From: Cacajao melanocephalus
Taxonomy: Eukaryota > Chordata > Mammalia > Primates > Pitheciidae
Assembly (NCBI GenBank): GCA_963573385.1
Contig: CAUYLG010048306.1
Coordinates: 62,001 to 126,000, forward strand
Length of the DNA: 64,000 nt
Direction: 5' to 3'
The translations under genes and the position numbers were made by a program. Of this stretch, positions 53,219 through 64,000 are shown one piece after another. The first letter of the stretch is position 1. The number at the start of each line of letters is the position of its first letter. The notes beneath the pieces are model-generated. The model saw only the letters and a program-made list of their open reading frames with translations. It did no database searches and was not told the DNA's origin.

Positions 53219-56087
53219 TCTAAAACTCTGGAGAGATGCTTGAGTATCTTGCAGAACAAGGGTTTTGATAAGCCCTGGATTTGGAAACTATCTGCAAAGA
53301 AAGAAAAGACTTAGCCATCATACGCTAGTATTTCACCTCGGTGATTTGACTTAAGCAGAATCCTCCAAATTTCTTAGGCTTTTAAAATTAACTGTACTAT
53401 GAACTAAACATTTCTCTAAAGTGAAACACTGATATTGAAGTTATTGAAAATAAACTACCTGAGACCCAGATTATAATATGATGCCAGCATTAATTTATCT
53501 GACATCTGATGTATATTAATTTTATGCAAGATGGTATAATTAACATTATGCACAACCTGAATGCATTAGGAATTTAGAATAAATTGAAGTTATTTGGGAA
53601 CTGGGAGCTGTGAAAGAATGCAGAAATATCCTGGCTGTCTAGCTCTTTCAGCCATCAAAGAGCACACTAGATTCCTCAGCATCCTGAGCAGATAGATGTA
53701 GGGCCTTTGAAAGGCCCATATTTAAATGAATCTAAATACTGGTTCTAATATGCTCTTCTTAAAATAGAAATAAGTGACAGAATTGAGTAAAAATTCATAA
53801 GGTTTTAAATTTTCAAGAAAAGCAATTTGGGTACAAACTGTGCCTGTTAGCAAACACTCAGAAAAATAATTTTTATGGATCTCTGTCAAATGTGTTGTCC
53901 TTACCTGAAGGGATAATGAGCTAGTTAGGGAAATATATTTCTGCTATAAGAGTTTTGAATTCAATCACTATGTTTTGGAAACATAGTGATTGAATAAAAA
54001 CTCCTCTGGGGAGAATAATGAGGATGATTTATGATTATATGATTGAAAAGAATATATACATTTGTTTATTTCCATTTGGAGTCCTGACTTGATAAAAGCG
54101 AAAGTTGAATTTATAACCTTAAATGACTGGAATGAGCTTAGGATTTTTATATATTTAGGCAGCACCTAAGAAACTCTTCCATTATTGAAAGTAGTGGAAA
54201 CTATTTAAATATTTCACAGTGGATTTACAAGTAACTACATCATTCCTTTGAGTTAAGAAAAAAATCACCTTTTATTTTTCAGGCTATAAATTATGTTAGT
54301 GTATGAACACAGCCATCTTAGAATATTTTTGAAGGCACACTGTATTAGATTAGTTGATTCCACTTAGCATCAATGCAGAAAAAATAAAAATACACTTCTT
54401 TTCTAAGCTCAGGATTAGACTATGAATTATTTCATAATTCCCCACTTGCATAAAATTTACTCATATCAGCTATATTAATACAAGCATAAGAGCTTTACTC
54501 TTCAGAGAGTTTAGTGTTCAAAGTAAATTTAGAGTCAGATCTCTGTTTATCTCATAACTGATGATGCTATTTTTAAAAAATATACAGAAACAGGGAGACT
54601 TCACGTGCACTTTTGACTTCTCCTACTTGAAAATATTTACTTAGTTACAGCACAGGTATATACTTGCTCTTATTTAGCATCTCTAAAATATGGGAGAGAC
54701 GGTTTCACTTTTCAAGGATGCCTCTCTGATGAGTTTGTAGAATCTCAAGTGCACCTCCATACTGTTATTGAAAGAAAGGACTTTAATTTTTCTCCTCTTC
54801 ATACATTTTAAAACTTACAGACACAGTTATACAAATGGAGTCTCGCTCCTACCCATTTATATAGGATAAACTTTAAGTGTTTGAGTGAATCAAATTTCCT
54901 GTGAAAATAGAAAGTACATAGAATTACTGACATTTCTTTCCTTCCATTTACTGGAAAATAAAATGAACCTTTAAACACCTTTTTTTCTAATTTAGAAATA
55001 ATCTGCACCCCCACTCCCACACCCCACCCACTTTAACCTACTTTTCTTACTTTAAAATTTGTGTCTGTTCTTTTAATCTTAACATTTTAATATTACCCTT
55101 ATCAGTTCAGATTTTGATATATATTTTAATGGAGTCAAAAATAGAGATTAGAGGGATATGTACATCCATAATATTTTAAAGGAACCACATACCTTCATAC
55201 CGCTTTCCACTTTTTATTTCTTCCTATAACTTTCTTTTTCCTGCCTTGTGACTTGTTCTTTCAATTTGAAATACATCTCAGTGCCCCATTACTTTAGCAA
55301 AACCAATAGGGTTCCCATAATTCTCCATGATGTGATACATAGCTAGAGAACAAAGGGTTAACAAGAAACTAAAGACACACAATTGTACAGGGAGAGGCAA
55401 CATTACACCACAGCTACATATTAAGTCACTGAATACATGGTGGAGGGGAAGAGGGAGGGAGGGATTTGTTGAACCATTTGTTTGATTGTGGACCTAAAAC
55501 TCCACTTTCTATGATGTGCTGTAGACACAGTGTATGCCAAGTTCTTACCTGCTTTCTTGCTTCTTAGTTTTGGTAAAGGAAAAAAGAGTGAAGGCCTCCA
55601 CCTGTCTTCAAGTCTTTCTATTTATTGTAGATCTTTCTGATTTTTGATTCCAAAGTTTGACTGGTGGCAGACTCCACTGTAAGCTGAATTTTCCTATCTT
55701 GTTTCTCAGAAAAGTATTGCATTTCCTCTTATGGTATTTCAGAAGAGATGTCTGACCCAACAGCATTGATATTCTCTATTATAGTACCCAAGACTGGGTG
55801 GTTACATTGAAATAGGCATCATTACAGTATGAAACTTTGTGGGCTGATGCTGAATTCTGCAAAAAATCTGTATTTAGCATCCTAATTATTTTGTGGTTCT
55901 CTTCTATGTGGAAAGATCTAAGCTTATATGTCCCACATAAAGGCAGTTGAATAAATATGGTAAAATTAAACTTGTAAAAAAAAAAAGAATAAAAAACCTA
56001 TTACTTTCCATTGCATGTATTTTCGGATGTTCTGCCTTTTTAGCTCTTAACAGGGTGTAATTACAGGTGTATTTGTTTATTTACTTA
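53219..56087. other. Unique intergenic DNA with a palindrome and a possible retroposed 3' end
   Basis: It contains the palindrome at 53959-53995 and the A-tailed segment near 55990. No coding potential is evident. Confidence 0.45.
53959..53995. repeat. Perfect palindrome, 17-bp arms, 3-nt loop
   Basis: ATTCAATCACTATGTTT and its exact reverse complement are separated by TGG. Confidence 0.95.
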
Positions 56088-56370
<283 letters not shown>

Positions 56371-56794
56371 CAGGTATATTTTTTAAAACAGAATAAATAC
56401 ATTGCTATAGAAAAATATGCAGCAAGCATTGTTATTCTGCAGATGTACAATTTTACGCATTTTGCCCACTTTATTGTACTCATAATCAAAAGACAGCAGG
56501 AAGGGCACTGCTTACTTACAAATAGAAATTAGTCTCAAACACATATAGACAAGTAATAAGTTAAATGTTTACCAAACGCTTTTGTCTTTCTGTAAGAAGT
56601 ATAAAGACACAAAATGAATAAAATTTGCATTACTACTTCATATAAATTATTTAGAACTGTAGAATTTTAGGGATTAAGCATTTGTTTAATGCAATACCCT
56701 TATTGTGTGCCTGAAATCATGAAGAAATGTTATGCCTTAGCAAAAATACACATAAGCACATGGGATGAACCTTGGGTGCCCACAGAAGTTTTAA

Positions 56795-57051
<257 letters not shown>

Positions 57052-57282
57052 AAAAAGTCTTAAGATTTTGAATACAAATTCCATATCCCCCCAAATGCCT
57101 GAATCTACTAAAGTTTATAAAAATGCTTTGCGGCCCTGAAGGCACAGAGATTAAGTAACTCATCTGGGGTGATACAGATTAACAGTGGCAGAGCTGACTA
57201 AGCCCATCTTTCATGATTTCCATTGCTATTCTGTTTGTGTTATGCTTCAAATGTGAGTATCTGCAAGGCTACTGAATATTAA

Positions 57283-57661
<379 letters not shown>

Positions 57662-58104
57662 CCTATTTTGTGCATTTCTAAGGTGTCAGCCATGAGGGCC
57701 TGGAACACTATGTTGAGTGAGCTAGCTGTGGGTGTGACCATGTTGTTGTGAATGTATGATTTTGCCTGTCTTTTTCATGAGGATGACTACAAAGAAGCAG
57801 AAGATGATGAGTCTCATCTAAAGAATTTTTAGAACTTTAAGAGGTCCAGACATTTATGGGCATGGAATCAGTATTCAAGATTTCGGGACGTCTCTAGGGC
57901 GCTGAAGATGTATTCCCATGTGTTTATGTGTATTTTTACTAAGGCACAAATGTGAGTTGACTTCAATGAGAGATTGGCTTTGGGAAGACAGTTACTTAAC
58001 TCTTGTGTGAGCCCAGATAATTACCTAACATCTGCATTAAAACAAGATTTTTATTTTTTGCTGTTAAATCCTTCAGAAAAACTCTCAGAAAATATTATAA
58101 ACTT

Positions 58105-58192
58105 TGCAGCAAACTACCATGGCATGTGTATACCTATGTAACAATCCTGCACAATCTGCACATGTACCCCAGAACTTAAAGTATAATTTTAA
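58105..58192 (+). mobile_element. Primate L1 3' end
   Basis: gcagcaaactaccatggcat, ctatgtaacaatcctgcaca and tgtaccccagaacttaaagt mark an L1P terminus. Confidence 0.8.
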
Positions 58193-58250
58193 AAAATTGT
58201 TTTCTTGGAAAGCCAATGAAAAACAAAAACCTTTGGTTTTACAGACTTAA

Positions 58251-58668
<418 letters not shown>

Positions 58669-59570
58669 AGAAGGAGAGGATAAAACCAGCAGATAAGGTG
58701 GGGCCCATTTCCTGTGATTTTCCCAGACCGTTGTCACACTTGCTCAGGGAAACCTGGAGATCTGTGACAGGAGAGGCTGGTACGGGGCCTTGGATGCAGG
58801 ATGGCAGATGCTGAGTTAAGAAAGCCCTGTGGTAGTGTGCACTATAGTCCCCAAATGCCTTCAGAGGCCAGGCAACCCAGTGGGGAACTTAAATGACTGA
58901 AGACCTTGTTGGGCAGCTATATGCCATTCAAGAATGTAGACCCTGCAAGGCCAGTTTTTTGGTTTTCATGAGAAGCTAATCATTCTGTTTTTTAAAAATG
59001 AAATCTACTGGTTTTTAAAGATTTGCAATTAAAGTTTTAAATTAGCATGAGGATCAAAGAAAATAATCCACAGGCAAAATTGCCACCAGTTAACAAGGGT
59101 TGGTGTAGAAACAGCTATTTGGAACTCTGGAGGGAAGGGGCCTGCCCTACCTACTTTTAAGGAATATTGATTTCATTAGTCTGGCTGGGTGGACCCCAAG
59201 CACTGGATTATCCCAATATGCAGGGGTGCTTATCCCTACTCACTTAAAAGGTGGTATGAAGTGACTGAATTCTAGGCACCACACAGCCCTGTCCATACGC
59301 CTTTCCTGGCTACCTTCCCTCCTCATTCTTTCCATTCTCCTCAGGCAACTTTATCTTCATGTGAATTGATACATCACAGATGCATCTGTCTTTGTTTGGT
59401 TGGCAAATGTAGTGATAAGAATACTCCCTTTGACATAAAGCACTGTGATTATATTATTACCTATTATTATTACATATTATGTGATTTTATTATTAAATAT
59501 AATACTATTTAAATATAGGAAGAGCAGTAACATGAATAAATCCCTTTCTGTGTTTCTTTCTGAATTAAAT
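58669..59570. other. Intergenic DNA, no gene seen
   Basis: The first 250 bp are GC-richer than neighbours, but I cannot assign them. Confidence 0.45.
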
Positions 59571-59574
59571 GTGC

Positions 59575-59735
59575 GTAAGAATTATTTAGGAGGTAATTCA
59601 ATGGAGATTATGAAACTCCTCCTTGAGAGATTCTGGTTTAGTACGTAGGGTTCTGGTATTTGTTTGTTAAACACCCACCTGAGTTTACTGTAACACAGAT
59701 GGTTGGAGACCACATTTTGAGAAACACTGACTCAC
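59575..59735 (+). mobile_element. MER3-like hAT fragment
   Basis: gattctggtttagtacgtag and ggttggagaccacattttga, then GAGAAACACTG, match the same family as 12328-12522. Confidence 0.45.
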
Positions 59736-60124
59736 AATGGATGCTGGTGGTTGACACTTCTGTTATTTCAGCTCTAGTTTCTTGCCTGAGTTGTAGGTCT
59801 GCTGTATAAACAACTGCCTAATGGAAATCTCCACTATCTCTACCTGGATAACTTTTTATTGTCTGAATCCAAATGTATTATTTTCCTCCAAAGCCTGAAC
59901 ACAGACTTTAAAAAAATTCCATTGAAATGCACCATCAAAGGTACATTTCTGTTGCCTAACCCAGAAATTTACATTTGCAGCTTTGGTGGGTGGGTGCCAG
60001 CAATCAGGGTGCATACAGTATATGGCAGGCACCAGTGTGCCCACTGAGTCTTTGCCATGGCTGCTCAGTGAGTCTACCTTGGCTTTCTAAGTGTAATCCA
60101 GTTCTTCTGGGACAAGCCAATAAT

Positions 60125-60215
60125 AGCAACAGCTTTATTTACAGAGATTTACTCTGTGCCAGGCACTCTTCTAAGTGTTTCACATGTATTAATTTAATCT
60201 TGAAGCCACTGAATT
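60125..60215 (+). mobile_element. MIR fragment
   Basis: ctctgtgccaggcactcttc followed by taagtgtttcacatgtatta is the MIR head. Confidence 0.6.
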
Positions 60216-60912
60216 CTCTGTCCAAGTTTTTGGCAGCTCAGCACCCCCTGAGGCTAGATCTACTCCCCATATTTCCAACTGCCAGCTGAGACTACTGCTT
60301 CAAACAGATAATGTCACCTTTTCCCCACAATGAGATCACCCACCTAACTATACATTCCAGAGTTGGGGATTCCTACTACTGTTTTCTGCTCACAATTCCA
60401 GGGATATTGGTGGCTGCCTAAATTGGAAGCTGCTTAACATATCTGGCTAACTATTGTAAATTGGCTTGCTGCCTCCTTAAAAACAATAGAGTGAAGGGGT
60501 AAGAAGAAAATTCAGAGATTGTCTAGTCCAAATTCCTTACTTTACAGACTTGGAAACGGAGGCCTACAACTAAAAAGTGACTTATTAAGTGTAAGAGAGG
60601 AGAAAGAGAAAGAGAGCTGAGGAGCAAAGCTCCGTTTTCTCTCTTTATATCTAATACTGGAATGCAAGCCTCATTCTAATAGAGTTATGTGATACTGGGG
60701 ATTTTTGTCTGTGTTGATCATTTCTGTATCTGCCTGCACCTAGAATAGTGCCCGGAATGCAGTGACTGTGAAGGAATACATCATGGATGCATTAGTCAAT
60801 GGTTGGTTGGTGATGTAATGACCAAAATACCCTTTTGACGTAAAGCACTATGTTTATATTACTAAACATGATTATTTGAGTTATATTCAAATATAGAAAA
60901 AAATACATTTGA

Positions 60913-61400
<488 letters not shown>

Positions 61401-61752
61401 GGACATTGACCTGCCTGACACAGAAGAGCTTCCTGAAAATGATGGTTTTACATTTTGGAATGGCGACATAATTAACATGCAATACTTTGGCATTCAGAGG
61501 CCTAACATACCTCAGCAGATAGAAGCAAAATAAAAACTCATTGCTGTACAATTCTGCAGTAAATGTGAGAGATATAAATAACATTGTTTGGGGGAATATT
61601 TACAAAAACACATTCTCTTTATCATTAAGTAAATGATTTATGTATTTTTAGACTTTTTTCATGTATTTTTACCCCATATTGAAGAAATGACCTGGTATTG
61701 TAAGTAAAATTATGACATATAGATGAGGGATAGTTGCTAATTTTAAAATGTG

Positions 61753-62508
<756 letters not shown>

Positions 62509-63300
62509 TGAGGATAGGAGATACATGCTAACTTCAGGAAAGGAGGATATGTGAATTGTACCTTAGTCTACAATATTTTGAAGTATTATTATAATACCGA
62601 CTGCGTATGAGTGCTCACTGTGAGCAGATTATGTGCTCTGTGAGATTCAGCTCTTTAATGCCATCCTAAAAATCAGAAGAATGGGCCAGCCAGTCCTCAG
62701 GGCTCAGCAGCTATGATGGAAGAGGGGCCTCAGTCATGTCTCAGGTAGCTCATTGGAAGAAGGCATTCCAGGCTTCTCCCTTATTCCTTCATATGAAATA
62801 TTGGAGGTGGGGAGTTGCTCCCCTTAACCTTTAAGAGAGGCAGAGAGACCAGCACTTCAAATCCATGGGAAAAGGGTGACTCTTACTATTTTTCATATCA
62901 TGGCACCTGGTATTCATAACCCTTGTCATGAAACAAAGAAATAATTTTTGTTTCTTATTATTTAAAATTCCTGGTGCCAATTATTTCTTTTTACTTTTAT
63001 TTCATCTTCCTCTATCCTGAGTCCCTGCCCTCATCCCCTTACTGATAAAATGGCTGGACCTGAGAAGTCCATTCTCAACAATCTGGTTTATCCTACTACT
63101 ACAAATGATATATTTCACTATCCTCCATGAGTCCCTGCTCTCGTGAATGGACTACAACATTCTGGCTCCCTCTGGCTCTTTCCCTTCATCTTTCTCTCCT
63201 TTCTTTCTTACCCTTTCTGCTGTCTTTCTCCCCAGCTTCAGCACTTCTTCATTGAGAGCCTTTTGGTAATTAGAGCTTTGGGCACTTGGTTTCTTTGTTT
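62509..63300. other. Intergenic DNA, no gene seen
   Basis: It contains a CT-rich patch near 63175-63235. Nothing further is supportable. Confidence 0.45.
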
Positions 63301-63430
63301 TTGTTTTTAAAAGACACAGGGTTTGGCTATTTTGTTGTCCAGGTTGGTCTTGAACTTCTGAGCTAAGCCCTCCTCCTGCCTCAGCCTCCTAAGTAGCTGG
63401 GACTACAAGGGCATGCCACTATGCCCAGCT
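63301..63430 (-). mobile_element. Alu left-monomer fragment (FLAM-like), reverse
   Basis: ttgttgtccaggttggtctt, cctgcctcagcctcctaagt and gcatgccactatgcccagct; one arm only. Confidence 0.7.
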
Positions 63431-64000
63431 CTCATCACTGTTTTTCTTCCCCCTTTTCTGTGTATCTAAATTCTCCTTATCTTTCAATGTTTGCTTCAAA
63501 CTTCTTCTATCTGGCTTTCTACAGCAATTCCTAGGGCTAGTTTTATTTTCCCATTTCAAATTTCTGTAGCCTTTACGGTCAGTACAGTGCATTTAGCCCC
63601 GATAATCTGTCACCTCGTATTACTATTTATGGTGATTATAAGCCATCTATTGTCTACTGATTTAGATCATGAGTTCCCTAAGGAAATAGACACACTGTAT
63701 TTATATTAGAAACCTCAACATTCTGAAGTGCCTTGATAGACTAGTTGCTTGGAGATGCTTATTGATTGGGTGTATTTGGTACTTTACATGAAGTCAAGAG
63801 CTCTCAAAAGCAAGTATATTATTGTGTTCCCCCAGATTAAGCCTTCCTCCTACCTTAGGCTAGGTCTATCAAACTTGTCTGAGGCCTGTTTTGAAGAAAA
63901 AAAAACAGTTTTGAAGAAAGAAAAAGATCATTTGTTTTAGAACCAGGGAGAAAGGGAATGTCAGCTTAAAACTGCCAAAAGGCAAATTTGCCATTTAAAA
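63431..64000. other. Right edge of window, no gene seen
   Basis: Possibly L2-derived in part (catgagttccctaaggaaat near 63667). No exon is supported. Confidence 0.35.

Overview
This is nuclear DNA from a primate. It holds dozens of Alu elements (AluJ, AluS and AluY-like), L1/L2/MIR debris, ERVL-MaLR LTRs and long GT-AG introns. AluY-like copies point to a catarrhine. The encoded IRAK4 differs from the human protein as I remember it at about ten of 460 residues, so a non-human catarrhine such as an Old World monkey fits best; the species cannot be fixed from the window alone.

Two protein-coding genes are present and converge tail to tail. IRAK4 runs on the + strand: eleven coding exons from 8617 to 25313 join into 1383 nt (460 codons plus stop) with every reading phase closing. 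Its noncoding first exon was not found and probably lies just left of base 1, so roughly 1-8607 is its first intron. TWF1 runs on the - strand: nine coding exons from 43120 down to 32345 join into 1053 nt (350 codons plus stop), with a CpG-island promoter around 42.7-43.5 kb and a 3' UTR ending near a poly(A) signal at 30531-30536. IRAK4 is the proximal kinase of Toll-like/IL-1 receptor signalling and TWF1 is an actin-monomer and capping-protein binding factor; their neighbourhood does not imply a shared pathway.

Between the two genes (about 25.3-30.5 kb) lie the IRAK4 3' UTR and a stack of MaLR LTR relics, including one partial internal region with its 3' LTR. From 43.5 to 64 kb I find no gene. 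That stretch holds Alus, an ancient LTR, MIR/L2 fragments, a 241-nt polypurine tract, a 30-bp minisatellite, a perfect short palindrome and several kilobases of apparently unique sequence.

The most distinctive non-genic items are a nearly complete mariner DNA transposon fossil (4615-6226) with readable catalytic motifs and an AluS nested inside it, a 39-bp-arm hairpin in IRAK4 intron 10, a head-to-head Alu pair in TWF1 intron 3, a possible LTR-supplied branch point for IRAK4 exon 3, and a cluster of changes in the IRAK4 linker. I see no CRISPR, operon, tRNA, rRNA or new multi-gene system here.
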